A stretch of 64,000 nt of DNA from Megasphaera sp. AM44-1BH (GCF_003467125.1 NZ_QSFA01000008.1:40790-104789); one strand, 5' to 3'; positions 1 through 8,767 are shown, numbered from the stretch's first letter. The notes: generated from the sequence alone by a model not told the origin. Translations and numbers: made by a program.

Positions 1-725
1 CATCCGGCCATAGTGACTTTGCCTGAAGCCGTAGCCCGTACCGGTGTCCCGTAATCGACAGCGATGTCCAGCCCTTCATGGTAGCCTGTACCACCGCCAA
101 TGGGGTTGCCCCGGTAGCCAAAGTTCGACGTAATCGTACCGTTAACCGGCCAGATAGACGGATAATTGGAAGCCTGATACTTTTTGGAAATCTGCTGCAT
201 CTCCCGGACCTGCTGACCGGCTGTATCACTGAGCACGGTTTTCAGCGTGATGAAACTGATGATGCGGGCATTTGTTTTAGTTTCCAGCCGCGAGGTGGCA
301 TGGAGCAGGTCGTTGTAGTCAGCATGAGAAACGTCCGGTGATTTCTTCTGCTGTCCTGCTACGCCACCTTCACCTTTTGGGCTGTCACCTGTACCTGCCC
401 CCTTGACCATCTGCCGGAGCTCCTGGTCGAGGGCATCCATTTTATCCATTTTTTCCTGGAGAGATGCCGTTTTTTCCCGCATCAGCTCCAGCTGCTGTTC
501 GTGAAGCGCGTTCTGTTCCTTCATGTGCTGCAGCGATATAAATTCATATATGCCGATGCACAGTCCGGCAGCAATCACGACAACGCCTGCGATGACAGCT
601 GCCATTACTTTTTTATACTGCCCCGGTGTCAGAATCAGCGGCTCCGTACGCCTGAGGCGGGGAGCATGGGCTGTCATACCGGCGGCGCTCTGTTTCAAAC
701 GCGCAAGAAAATCCTGAAATTTCAA
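1..725 (-). CDS. M23-family peptidoglycan endopeptidase, membrane-anchored (3' end outside window)
   Basis: The reading frame runs off the left edge, so the C-terminus is missing. It starts at TTG (725-723), 5 bases after AAGAGGGGA; no ATG fits better. An N-terminal membrane segment (about residues 41-62) is followed by a Gln/Glu/Met-rich coiled coil and then the start of the LytM/M23 fold, with GYRGNPIGG and the zinc-site motif HEGLDIA (H and D ligands). This family cuts peptide cross-links in murein on the outer face of the membrane. It lies downstream of parA-parB-DUF4446 on the same strand. In related genomes such a peptidase often precedes a bactofilin, which would lie off-window here (inference). 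The second zinc-site HxH motif cannot be checked. Confidence 0.88.
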   Translation of the reverse strand, partial: MKFQDFLARLKQSAAGMTAHAPRLRRTEPLILTPGQYKKVMAAVIAGVVVIAAGLCIGIYEFISLQHMKEQNALHEQQLELMREKTASLQEKMDKMDALDQELRQMVKGAGTGDSPKGEGGVAGQQKKSPDVSHADYNDLLHATSRLETKTNARIISFITLKTVLSDTAGQQVREMQQISKKYQASNYPSIWPVNGTITSNFGYRGNPIGGGTGYHEGLDIAVDYGTPVRATASGKVTMAG

Positions 726-739
726 AGATAGTCCCCTCT

Positions 740-1264
740 TTAATCCTTTTGTACCGTATCCAGTGTGCCCGTGTACTGCAGGGCATTATCCAGACTTTCT
801 TTTTCTTCTTCGCTCATACCATACAGACATTTGCCATCGACAATGGGTTTGGCAAAAATACGGGATTCATTACGGCCATAGACGCTGGAAAGACAAAAGC
901 CATCGTTTTTGCCGTCCAGTACGGTAAAGGCAAAACTCAGATTGTTGCCTATATTATCAAAGGCATTGTATTTGACAAAGCCGATTTTGCGGAAACAGTG
1001 ATTCTGCACGGCCATAATATCTTTCTGGGTCTTGTGGATGAGTTCCAGTGAATCCTGCAGATCATGCAGTCTGGCAACATCTTCATGCAGCTTGGCCTCT
1101 ACACTCTTTCCCGTTTCATCCTGCATAAAAAACTCGTATTTTTCTTTGAGTTTACCCATGCGATGGGTCAGTACGCCTATGTAGATGATCAACAGCAACA
1201 ACAGCACTCCCACAGCGCCGGCGGCAGCCAGATAAATAATCTGCCAGTCTAATCCGTAAAACAT
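740..1264 (-). CDS. DUF4446 family membrane-anchored protein
   Basis: The product has 174 aa and starts at ATG 1264 with AGGAGGAAAG seven bases upstream; in-frame sequence continues further upstream but has no comparable ribosome site. One N-terminal membrane helix (about residues 11-31) leads into a coiled-coil segment and then a domain with HCFRKIGFVKYNAFDNIG and DGFCLSSVYGRNESRI, which are the hallmarks of DUF4446. The function is unknown. The gene sits between parB and an M23 peptidase on the same strand, an arrangement I recall from other Firmicutes, suggesting a link to segregation or envelope growth (inference). Confidence 0.85.
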   Translation of the reverse strand: MFYGLDWQIIYLAAAGAVGVLLLLLIIYIGVLTHRMGKLKEKYEFFMQDETGKSVEAKLHEDVARLHDLQDSLELIHKTQKDIMAVQNHCFRKIGFVKYNAFDNIGNNLSFAFTVLDGKNDGFCLSSVYGRNESRIFAKPIVDGKCLYGMSEEEKESLDNALQYTGTLDTVQKD

Positions 1265-1353
1265 GTCTTTCCTCCTGCCGTATTTCAAAAAAAGTCTGTA
1301 CCTTATATTACACAAAAGAACTCTAAAAAACAACCGGTTTCCAGGATTTTTTT

Positions 1354-2295
1354 CTAAACTGTAAAAGAAGATGGCGTTTCCGTGCCATCTCCGGTCTTTT
1401 CTTCTGTCAAAAGAGCCAGGAGCCGCTCGAATTCGGCTTCTGACGCTACGGAGATTTCAATTTTCCCCTTCTGCCTCTTCCGGTTGAACCGGATGGAAAC
1501 ATTGGTCCCCAGGTGCATTTTAATCCGGTCCTGCATGGCTTCCAGATAGGCATCGGGTTCTTTCTGTTCCTTATCCGTACCCCCCTGCAGCATGCGGGCA
1601 ACGAGGGCCTCACATTGCCGCGCCGATAATCCCTGGCGGATAATCTGACCGGCCGCTGCCAGCTGCCGGTCTTTGTCCGGAAGCTGGAGGAGAGGACGGG
1701 CCTGCCCCATAGATAGCGTCCCGTCTCGCAGGAACTGGTGGATTTCGTCAGGCAGTTTCAGCAGACGCAGCATATTGGCTACGTGCGGACGGCTTTTCCC
1801 TACTTTCTGCGCCGCTTCTTCCTGAGTCAGCCCAAAAGTGTGGATCAGCATGTCATATGCCGCCGCTTCTTCCATGACATTCAGATTCTCCCGCTGCAGG
1901 TTTTCGATGAGGGAGACTTCGGCTGCCGCATCGGGCGTATACTCCCGTACCAGTGCCGGAATCGTTTTCAGACCAGCCATTCTGGCCGCCCGCAGCCGCC
2001 GTTCCCCGGCTACCAGTTCGTAGGTGCCATCGGGCTTCTTCTGCACGACCAGCGGCTGAATCAGGCCATACTGGCGGATAGAAGAAGCCAGTTCTTCCAA
2101 TGCCGCCTTGTCGAACTCCCGCCGTGCCTGACGGGGATTCGGTACAATCGCCGTAATATCCAGTTCGGCCGGCATAGTGCCATCACCGGATGCCGCCTTA
2201 TCTATTTCATCTATCTTTTTTTCTTTTAATCCCAGTGCCTGAAGCCGGCTTCCCAGAATGGCATTGCTGCCAAGTCCCTTTTTCTTAACCGACAC
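1354..2295 (-). CDS. parB: Chromosome partitioning protein ParB (Spo0J)
   Basis: ParB binds parS, spreads on DNA using CTP and loads SMC at the origin. At 313 aa it has normal length. Visible parts are the N-terminal nuclease-like CTP domain with GERRLRAAR (97-105), which matches the conserved GERRxRA box, a helix-turn-helix with GKSRPHVANMLRLLKLP (about 166-182) and a C-terminal dimerisation region. The first bases overlap the end of parA by 11, so the two are translated together. Three exact copies of the parS consensus lie in this window (11.5, 12.56 and 15.33 kb), which supports the call. Confidence 0.97.
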   Translation of the reverse strand: MSVKKKGLGSNAILGSRLQALGLKEKKIDEIDKAASGDGTMPAELDITAIVPNPRQARREFDKAALEELASSIRQYGLIQPLVVQKKPDGTYELVAGERRLRAARMAGLKTIPALVREYTPDAAAEVSLIENLQRENLNVMEEAAAYDMLIHTFGLTQEEAAQKVGKSRPHVANMLRLLKLPDEIHQFLRDGTLSMGQARPLLQLPDKDRQLAAAGQIIRQGLSARQCEALVARMLQGGTDKEQKEPDAYLEAMQDRIKMHLGTNVSIRFNRKRQKGKIEISVASEAEFERLLALLTEEKTGDGTETPSSFTV

Positions 2296-3061
2296 GGCGA
2301 ATCACCTCTCTGGCTAATTTTCGATACACTTCAGCTCCACGGGAATGAGGATCGTACACGGTAATAGGCTCCCCATGGCTCGGCGCTTCTCCCAGTCGCA
2401 CATTGCGCGGGATAATCGTGCGGAACACCTGGCCGCTGAAATACTTTTTCACTTCTTCGGCAACCTGCAGGGACAGATTCGTACGTCCATCGAACATGGT
2501 GAGCAGCAGGCCCAGCAGGCGCAGACTGCTGTTCATATTATCCCGTACCATCTCAACGGTCTGCATCAGCTGGGCCAGACCTTCCAGTGCATAAAACTCA
2601 CACTGCACAGGAATCAGTACGTGATCCGATGCCACCAGGGCATTGATGGTCAGGAGTCCCAGGGAAGGCGGACAATCGATGAGCACGAAATCATAAGGCT
2701 TCTTCGCCGCTTCCAATAAGGCCGTCAGGGACTGCTTCAGTACCTGTTCCCGCTTATCCATATTGACTAATTCTACGGCTGCCCCGGCTACATCCATGGT
2801 CGCCGGAATGACGGATAATTTTTTTACTGCCGTCTTCTGCAGTACCTGTTCCATCGGTACGCCGTCAATCAGGCAGTCATATAAGTTGCCCGAAAGGCTC
2901 TCTTTATCGATACCCAGGCCGCTCGTCGCATTGCCCTGGGGGTCCAGATCCACCAACAAGGTACGCTTGCCGCAGTCTGCCAGACAGGCGCTCAGATTGA
3001 TGCTGGTCGTCGTCTTGCCCACGCCGCCTTTCTGGTTTGTTACGGCAATAATATGAGCCAA
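2285..3061 (-). CDS. parA: ParA/Soj-family chromosome partitioning ATPase
   Basis: Walker-type ATPase that partners ParB in origin segregation and, in Bacillus, controls DnaA. The deviant Walker A motif KGGVGKTT is near the N-terminus, followed by DLDPQGNATSGLG and DCPPSLGLLTINAL, all typical of Soj. I place the start at TTG 3061 because GAGGTGA ends five bases before it; a GTG three codons earlier lies within that ribosome site and is less likely. The length of about 258 aa is usual. In many Firmicutes parAB sits directly beside rsmG; here about 43 kb separates them. Confidence 0.96.
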   Translation of the reverse strand: MAHIIAVTNQKGGVGKTTTSINLSACLADCGKRTLLVDLDPQGNATSGLGIDKESLSGNLYDCLIDGVPMEQVLQKTAVKKLSVIPATMDVAGAAVELVNMDKREQVLKQSLTALLEAAKKPYDFVLIDCPPSLGLLTINALVASDHVLIPVQCEFYALEGLAQLMQTVEMVRDNMNSSLRLLGLLLTMFDGRTNLSLQVAEEVKKYFSGQVFRTIIPRNVRLGEAPSHGEPITVYDPHSRGAEVYRKLAREVIRRVG

Positions 3062-3257
3062 CGCAGTCACCTCATTTCTAAATTTAAGTCTATATATTAG
3101 TATACCTTGCTATGATTATTTTAGCAAATATTTCATGCTCATCAAAAAGGCCCATCCCCGCCTTTCTGTACCTTTTGCTAGCCACAGGAAGAAAAACTTG
3201 CTATAATGGAACAAAAAGTCAGGATTATCACCGATAATCCGGGAAAAGAGGATATCT

Positions 3258-3914
3258 ATGCCTGTATATAAAGGAAATCTGAAACATATCGATGCCAATA
3301 ATGTACTCACCCTGGCAGGTCAGCGCGCTGTTGACGATGCGACACCGGAACTTGCGGAAGAAGTCTGCCAGACCGTCGTACGCCTGGCCCAGCCGGTCAG
3401 CGTATTTTATCAGTTCTTTTACGACAAAGATACGCACACATTTTTATGTAATGATCCGTTCGTCATCGAAGGAGAAACGGTCCGCAATTATCTGGAAAAT
3501 ACAGAAGTCGCCATCATCATGGCCGTCACCCTCGGGAAAGAAGTAGAAGATGCCTGTGACGAATTGTTCATGCAGAAAAATTTCACCAAGGGAATTCTCA
3601 TGGATTCTGCCATTTCCATCGCAACGGAACAGATGGTAGGACAATTATGCGGATATATCGACACCCTCGGCGCGCCGGAAGGTTATAAAATTCTGTGGCG
3701 CATCACGCCGGGACACAGCGATACGCCGCAGAAGCAGGAAGTCACGCTGGTGCAGGCCCTGCAGGCTGCCCAGATTGGCATTTCTGTTACGCCGACCAAT
3801 ATGCTCGTACCGCGCAAAGCCGTCACGGCCATCGTCGGCATGAACCATGTCGGTGGAGAAGGGGGCTGCAGCCCGTCCGGTTGTGCCAGCTGCTCCCATA
3901 ACTGCCATGAATAA
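3258..3914 (+). CDS. Stand-alone MetH activation-domain-like protein
   Basis: The product has 218 aa and resembles the C-terminal S-adenosylmethionine-binding activation domain of B12-dependent methionine synthase, occurring alone. The stretch RITPGHSDTPQKQ corresponds to the domain's RPxPGY-type loop, and VTPTNMLVPRKAVTAIVG to the conserved core strand. The C-terminal 20 residues are Cys-rich (GCSPSGCASCSHNC), as in anaerobe versions that end in a Cys cluster. The likely role is reductive reactivation of a corrinoid methyltransferase such as a MetH lacking its own activation domain (inference). It starts at ATG 3258 and is monocistronic, ending at a terminator. Confidence 0.72.
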   Translation: MPVYKGNLKHIDANNVLTLAGQRAVDDATPELAEEVCQTVVRLAQPVSVFYQFFYDKDTHTFLCNDPFVIEGETVRNYLENTEVAIIMAVTLGKEVEDACDELFMQKNFTKGILMDSAISIATEQMVGQLCGYIDTLGAPEGYKILWRITPGHSDTPQKQEVTLVQALQAAQIGISVTPTNMLVPRKAVTAIVGMNHVGGEGGCSPSGCASCSHNCHE

Positions 3915-3956
3915 TCCTGGTACGTCATACCTCTGAAAACTAAAAACGGAACGCTC

Positions 3957-3990
3957 AAAAAGAGGCTGTCTTCATGGATAGCCTCTTTTT
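3957..3990 (+). terminator. Rho-independent terminator
   Basis: AAAAAGAGGCT, a 12-base loop and AGCCTCTTTTT form a stem with a T-run just downstream of the MetH-activation-like gene. Confidence 0.85.
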
Positions 3991-3997
3991 CCTGCCC

Positions 3998-4043
3998 ATA
4001 AACGAAAAGCAGGCCCCGTGAGCAGGGCCCGCTTTTCGTTTAT
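3998..4043 (-). terminator. Terminator of purA (bidirectional hairpin)
   Basis: ATAAACGAAAAGC pairs with GCTTTTCGTTTAT around an inner GGCCC/GGGCC stem. It lies just past the purA stop codon and can act on converging transcripts from both sides. Confidence 0.8.
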
Positions 4044-4069
4044 CGTTATGGTGAAAACCCAAAATAGCG

Positions 4070-5353
4070 TTAGAAAATCGGCTGAAGGATAATCGTCTGG
4101 CTGCGGTTCGGACCGACTGAGACGATACCCAGAGGTACGCCGACGAGTTCACTGATGCGTTCTACATACTTGCGTGCCGCTTCCGGCAATGCATCATAGG
4201 TCTTGCAGGCGGAAATATCCGTCTTCCATCCCGGCATGTCTTCATATACCGGTTCGACCTGTTCCAGCACTTCCAGACTGGCCGGATATTCCGGCAGGAG
4301 CTGGCCATTGTACCGGTAACCGGTACAAATTTTTATCGTATCCAGGTCATCGAGGATATCCAGGCGGGTAATAGCCAGATAATCCAGGCTGTTCAGCATG
4401 GCTGCATATTTGACAACAGCCGTATCCAGCCAGCCGCAGCGGCGCGGACGGCCCGTTACTGTGCCGAATTCATGACCTGTATTGCGCAGATATTCCCCAA
4501 CTTCATTATTCTGTTCCGCCGGGAAGGGGCCGGCTCCGACACGGGTCGTATAGGCTTTGACGACGCCCACGATATTTTCCATGCGGCGCGGGCCGACACC
4601 AGAGCCTGTGCAGGCACCGCCAGCTGTCGGATTGGAGCTGGTGCAGAACGGGTACGTGCCATGATCGATATCGAGCATCGTTGCCTGGGCACCTTCAAAC
4701 AGCACTTTTTTGCCTTCATTGACATATACGTTGGCAGAATAGTTTGTATCTTTTACATAGGGACGGATGCGTTCGGCATATCCAAGGTATTCCTGATAAA
4801 TCGTATCGAAGTCAAAACCCTGGCAGCCATAATAGGTTTCAAAAAGGCGGTTCTTCAATTTCAGATTGACACGCAGTTTTTTTGCAAAAATATCCTTGTC
4901 CATCAAATCGCCGATGCGGATGCCGACACGATTGATCTTATCAGCATAGCAGGGGCCGATACCATTTTTCGTCGTGCCGATTTTGGCATCTCCCTTGAGC
5001 TTTTCATCTTCTTCATCGATGCGGATATGGTACGGCATAATCACATGGGCCCGCGTGGAAATTTCCAGCTTGCTGACCTTGACTCCCTTTTCTTTCATGC
5101 CATCCAGTTCCTGGAGGAGAACTTCCGGGTTTACTACGACGCCACTGCCGATGATGCACGTCTTATCAGAGAACAAGATCCCTGATGGCAGAAGGCGCAG
5201 CGCGAAGGCCTTGTCATCTACCACGACAGTATGACCGGCGTTATTCCCGCCCTGGGAGCGGATAACTACATCGGCCTTCTGTGCCAGATAATCAACAATC
5301 TTGCCCTTACCTTCATCACCCCACTGGGTGCCTAATACCATTGCTGTTGCCAT
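4070..5353 (-). CDS. purA: Adenylosuccinate synthetase
   Basis: PurA joins IMP and aspartate using GTP, the first step from IMP to AMP. The 427-aa protein starts MATAMVLGTQWGDEGKGK, the family's P-loop-like signature with the catalytic Asp, and has GIGPCYADK, the IMP-binding region SSNPTAGG and TRLDILD. The start at ATG 5353 is the family-consistent one; 40 extra in-frame codons upstream do not match PurA. It stands alone, with the ending hairpin at 3998-4043. Confidence 0.97.
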   Translation of the reverse strand: MATAMVLGTQWGDEGKGKIVDYLAQKADVVIRSQGGNNAGHTVVVDDKAFALRLLPSGILFSDKTCIIGSGVVVNPEVLLQELDGMKEKGVKVSKLEISTRAHVIMPYHIRIDEEDEKLKGDAKIGTTKNGIGPCYADKINRVGIRIGDLMDKDIFAKKLRVNLKLKNRLFETYYGCQGFDFDTIYQEYLGYAERIRPYVKDTNYSANVYVNEGKKVLFEGAQATMLDIDHGTYPFCTSSNPTAGGACTGSGVGPRRMENIVGVVKAYTTRVGAGPFPAEQNNEVGEYLRNTGHEFGTVTGRPRRCGWLDTAVVKYAAMLNSLDYLAITRLDILDDLDTIKICTGYRYNGQLLPEYPASLEVLEQVEPVYEDMPGWKTDISACKTYDALPEAARKYVERISELVGVPLGIVSVGPNRSQTIILQPIF

Positions 5354-5544
5354 TGCTTCAACATCCCTTCGTGAATTAGAGATTAAGAAAACAGGATACC
5401 GTATGCATGCTCCCGTTTTCCAACGTACGTGTATATTATACACGAATTTAATTAAAATTCCTATCATATTCAAAGAAAAAGCGTACCTGTTTCAAAAGAG
5501 CCAGCCAGGATATCCCTAGCCACGTTCCCTATTTTAGTTTATAA

Positions 5545-5585
5545 TAATCAATTATATGGCAGTAATAGTTCCATATAATTGATTA
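5545..5585. promoter_or_regulatory. Perfect 15-bp-arm inverted repeat (putative operator)
   Basis: TAATCAATTATATGG and its exact reverse complement are separated by 11 bases. The downstream arm ends 27 bases before the ATG of the Old Yellow Enzyme homologue. There is no T-run, so it is unlikely to be a plain terminator. It could be a regulator site or a 5'-UTR hairpin, and the regulator is not identifiable. Confidence 0.6.
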
Positions 5586-5612
5586 CTATAGAATATACAA
5601 GGAGAGATTTTC

Positions 5613-6722
5613 ATGTTATTTGATGCGTGTACCATAGGCGGCATTCATGCAGCCTGCCGTATTGTCCGGTCTGCAACGTTTGAAGGTATGGCTGATGCAG
5701 AAGGACGTCCGACAGATAAGCTCTGCCACATGTATGAGGCACTGGCAGAAGGAGGAACAGGTATCATCATTACCGGTATGATAGCCGCTTCCAGACTGGA
5801 ACCGCACCAGCATCACCAGATACTGCTCGATGACGATAGTTGTATTGCTCCTCTGATGGCCGTTACCCAGGCAGTCCATGACAAAGGCGGGAAGATCATC
5901 GCCCAGATTGTCCTCATGGGTTCGGCTATCATGGTGCCGGAAGGGGAGAACCGTATCATTGTCAGCCCCAGTGGCATTCCCGATAAAATCGGTCGTGCGC
6001 AGCAGGAATCCCAGGCACTTACGATTGAGCAGATCCAGCGTCTCATCGATGATGCAGGCCAGGCAGCGCTGCGCGCCCGCAAGGCCGGATTTGACGGTGT
6101 ACAGTTCCATGGGGCCCACGGATATCTGGCCAGTAAATTCCTGACTCCCTACTATAACCAGCGCAGCGACGAATATGGCGGCGACCTCATGGGACGCGCC
6201 CGTTTCCTCCGTCAATGCATTGCGTCCATCAAAAAAACGGCCGGCAGCGATTTCCCTGTATGGGTCAAATTAAACTGTGCCGATTTCATGAAAGAAGGCG
6301 GTATGACTGCAGAAGAAAGCTTGCAGGTCATGCATTGGCTGGCCGACGACGGTATATCTGCCATTGAAATCAGCGGCGGCAATACGTCATCCCTGCCCCG
6401 CAAAGGCCCGATCCGCGCAATCCGCCGCACGAAGGAACCCATGTACTTTGCCCCGTACGCAGAAAAAGCCGCCAGAGAACTGCAGGGACAGACCGATGTG
6501 GGTGTCGTCGGCGGCTGGAGAAGTGCCTCTGAAATGGAAGAATTCCTTGATGCCGTTCCGGTATCGTTTATATCCATGTGCCGCCCGCTCCTTCGTCAGC
6601 CGGATCTGCCAAACCGGTGGCGCAGTGGTGATACAGAACCGGCAACCTGTATTTCCTGCAGCCGCTGCTTCGGCGATACTGATGTAGACTGTATTTTCCA
6701 TAAGACAGGAGAAGAAGCATAA
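5613..6722 (+). CDS. NADH:flavin oxidoreductase, Old Yellow Enzyme family
   Basis: The 369-aa TIM-barrel FMN protein has the family motif HGAHGYLASKFLTPYYNQR and the substrate His (HGAH), then GGWRSASEMEEFLDA near the phosphate-binding end. The C-terminus carries CISCSRCFGDTDVDC, resembling the Cys-cluster segment found in the 2,4-dienoyl-CoA reductase branch, but the protein ends there and lacks their second FAD/NAD(P) domain. It probably reduces an activated double bond; the substrate is unknown. ATG 5613 follows AAGGAGAGA. The inverted repeat just upstream suggests dedicated control. Confidence 0.85.
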   Translation: MLFDACTIGGIHAACRIVRSATFEGMADAEGRPTDKLCHMYEALAEGGTGIIITGMIAASRLEPHQHHQILLDDDSCIAPLMAVTQAVHDKGGKIIAQIVLMGSAIMVPEGENRIIVSPSGIPDKIGRAQQESQALTIEQIQRLIDDAGQAALRARKAGFDGVQFHGAHGYLASKFLTPYYNQRSDEYGGDLMGRARFLRQCIASIKKTAGSDFPVWVKLNCADFMKEGGMTAEESLQVMHWLADDGISAIEISGGNTSSLPRKGPIRAIRRTKEPMYFAPYAEKAARELQGQTDVGVVGGWRSASEMEEFLDAVPVSFISMCRPLLRQPDLPNRWRSGDTEPATCISCSRCFGDTDVDCIFHKTGEEA

Positions 6723-6807
6723 GGGAAAAAGGAAATTCCTGAACTGCGGCGAATACTCTTTAGTATAACAAGGAATACCGGCAACTGCCGGGGAAGGGGA
6801 GAACAAC

Positions 6808-7542
6808 ATGCTGATACTGATAAGCCTGCTGGCATTCATCGCTATGCTGTGTTCCCTCTTTCTCTTTCTGCCCTTCACCTATAGTCTGAACCTGGATATC
6901 CGGTCCCCCTTTCACGTGCAGGCTGTACTCTCCTTTCTGAATCACGGCCTGTATTATGAATGGGATTACACATTCGGTCAGAAACCCAGGAAAATCTGCT
7001 ATACAGGCTGGCATGAAAAAATGGCAGTCCGTCAGGAACAGCCGCCCGGCAATGCTCCCGTCCAATCTGCGCCGGAACCGGAAAGCCTGGAAGATGACGA
7101 TACGCTGTCAGAAGAAATGCTCCGCAAAGCCCTGCATGATCCACAGGTACCGGAATCAGAAGATTCCTCTGCCGCATCAGACACATTCTGGTGGAAGGAC
7201 TATGTGTTGTCTGAAGAATTTCTTTCTTCCTGCCTGTCTTTCTTCCTGCGCCTGCTGCATCACAGCCGTATCCGCACACTGCAGACAACAGGGACGCTGG
7301 GCCTTCCCCAGCCGCATCAGACAGGCATGGTGGCCGGTTTTCTCTATATGCTCCTGCCAGAAGCTGCACAAGATCTGCAATTTGATTTTCTGGAAGAAGT
7401 CTACGATTGCCACATCCGGATTGCCGGCCGCATCTATCCCGGTGTCATCGCACTATACGCCCTTTCGTTTATCGTTTCCCGGCCAGTCCGCCGTCTGCTC
7501 TGGGCGGCACGTCAGCACAGAAAGGAACTCGCTCATGGATAA
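6808..7542 (+). CDS. DUF2953 (YtfI-like) membrane protein
   Basis: The 244-aa protein has an N-terminal membrane helix (about residues 2-24), the start of the DUF2953 beta region (LDIRSPFHVQAVLSFLNHG), an acidic variable insert, and the C-terminal half with LGLPQPHQTG and GRIYPGVIALYAL. ATG 6808 follows AAGGGGAGA. It overlaps the next gene by 8 bases and the pair is a ytfI-ytfJ operon. In Bacillus ytfJ (gerW) is a sporulation gene, but DUF2953/YtfJ pairs also occur in non-sporulating Firmicutes. The exact function is unknown. Confidence 0.8.
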   Translation: MLILISLLAFIAMLCSLFLFLPFTYSLNLDIRSPFHVQAVLSFLNHGLYYEWDYTFGQKPRKICYTGWHEKMAVRQEQPPGNAPVQSAPEPESLEDDDTLSEEMLRKALHDPQVPESEDSSAASDTFWWKDYVLSEEFLSSCLSFFLRLLHHSRIRTLQTTGTLGLPQPHQTGMVAGFLYMLLPEAAQDLQFDFLEEVYDCHIRIAGRIYPGVIALYALSFIVSRPVRRLLWAARQHRKELAHG

Positions 7543-7960
7543 AAATTATATAAAAAATAATTTAGAAACAATCTTTGAAAATTTCCAGAATATGATCAAA
7601 GTAGAAACGGTCGTCGGCCAGGCTGTACATATCGGCGATACGATTCTCGTTCCTTTTGTAGATATCACCTTTGGCTTCGGTACAGGAGGCGTAAACGGCA
7701 AAGAAGAAACAGGCCGCCAGAGTGGCGGTGGCGGCGGCAGTGCTAAAATGGAACCAACAGCCGTCCTGGTCATCAAAGGGGACAGAGTAGAGATGTTTTC
7801 CATAAAAAAAGGCGGATACCAGGCCTCTGCTTTTGAAAAACTGCTGACCATGGCCCCGGAAATCATCGACAAGCTGAAAAAGGATAAATACATCTATATC
7901 AAAGACGAAGATGAAACTGTGGATGTATCAGAACCGATCCAGCCCGATGCAAAACCTTAA
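7535..7960 (+). CDS. ytfJ: GerW/YtfJ family protein
   Basis: The 141-aa protein begins MDKNYIKNNLETIFENFQNM, has the family core VVGQAVHIGDTILVPFVDI and FGFGTGG, then a Gly/Ser-rich loop and AVLVIKGDRVEMFSIKK. ATG 7535 overlaps the preceding stop region, indicating translational coupling. In spore formers GerW helps spores respond to germinants. No other sporulation gene occurs in this window, so its role here is open. No terminator is obvious before the promoter of the next gene. Confidence 0.88.
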   Translation: MDKNYIKNNLETIFENFQNMIKVETVVGQAVHIGDTILVPFVDITFGFGTGGVNGKEETGRQSGGGGGSAKMEPTAVLVIKGDRVEMFSIKKGGYQASAFEKLLTMAPEIIDKLKKDKYIYIKDEDETVDVSEPIQPDAKP

Positions 7961-7998
7961 ATATTTTGTGAATTATAATCACAGTATGGTCACAACCG

Positions 7999-8027
7999 TT
8001 GTACTTTCCGTTCTATTCTGATATAAT
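7999..8027 (+). promoter_or_regulatory. Sigma70-type promoter of the skp-like gene
   Basis: TTGTAC (7999-8004), a 17-base spacer and TATAAT (8022-8027), 51 bases before the start codon. Confidence 0.75.
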
Positions 8028-8078
8028 ATCTAAACAGACAGTAACCCTATTATTTTTAAAATTCAGGAGGATTATATA

Positions 8079-8507
8079 ATGAAATTAAGAAAACAACTGG
8101 CTTCCCTCGCCGTAGTAGGGATGATGAGCGTTGTCGCTGCTTCTTCCGCTTTTGCTGCCGGTGTTGGCTATGTCAATTTTGATACCCTCGTCCAATCTCA
8201 TAAAGATTTCCCGAAAGTAAGCGCCCAGATGCAGTCTGCCATCAAAAACGCCAATCAGGAATTCGCTAAAAAAGCCCCGACTCTGAAAACAGATCAGGAA
8301 AAACAGGAATTAGGCCGTCAGCTCGCCCAGAATCTGAGCAAACTGGAAAACAGCCTCATCGTTCCCATTGAAAAAGATGTCGTCAATAAAGTTGAACAGG
8401 TCCGCAAAGATAAGAACCTGGACTGCATCGTAGCTCAGGGTGCCATCATCGCCGGTGCCGATAAAGCTACGGACGAAACACAGGAAGTTGCCAAACTTCT
8501 CAAATAA
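8079..8507 (+). CDS. skp: Periplasmic chaperone, OmpH/Skp family
   Basis: The 142-aa protein has a signal peptide (MKLRKQLASLAVVGMMS... cleaved near AFA-AGVGYV). The mature part starts GVGYVNFDTLVQSHKDFPK, the Skp/OmpH entry strand, followed by a long charged helical hairpin and a closing strand (LDCIVAQGAII). Skp holds unfolded outer-membrane proteins in the periplasm, so its presence supports a diderm cell envelope. ATG 8079 follows CAGGAGGA. A promoter and a terminator flank it, so it is a single-gene unit. Confidence 0.9.
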   Translation: MKLRKQLASLAVVGMMSVVAASSAFAAGVGYVNFDTLVQSHKDFPKVSAQMQSAIKNANQEFAKKAPTLKTDQEKQELGRQLAQNLSKLENSLIVPIEKDVVNKVEQVRKDKNLDCIVAQGAIIAGADKATDETQEVAKLLK

Positions 8508-8521
8508 TTTAGCATAGAGGT

Positions 8522-8567
8522 AAAAGACCGTGCATGAAGGTTTCCACCATCGTGTACGGTCTTTTTT
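8522..8567 (+). terminator. Terminator of the skp-like gene
   Basis: AAAAGACCGT pairs with ACGGTCTTTTTT around a long loop. A second small hairpin (AAGCGCCTTtttAAGGCG, 8588-8612) follows. Confidence 0.8.
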
Positions 8568-8767
8568 GCTTGTAACAGCCGGTCATCAAAAGCGCCTTTT
8601 TAAGGCGTTTTTATTTTGCTTTTTATAGTATTTGTCGCAAAAACGTCTTTCCTCTGTTATATCGCCGTTTACGCTAATTTTTCTGCATTTATATTTTTCT
8701 GCATTTATATTATTTTGTTATTAAAAATTGTCATTCTATATTTTTTGAAAAAAATTCTTGTTTACTC

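Noticed and set aside
6903..6922. TTTCACGTG similar to parS
   Set aside because: Only the central nine bases match; the flanks differ at most positions, so ParB binding is unlikely.
7974..7992. TTGTGAATTATAATCACAG as a CRP/FNR or Rex site upstream of skp
   Set aside because: The half-sites are 7 bases apart instead of 6 (CRP) or the Rex pattern; it may be chance in an AT-rich gap.
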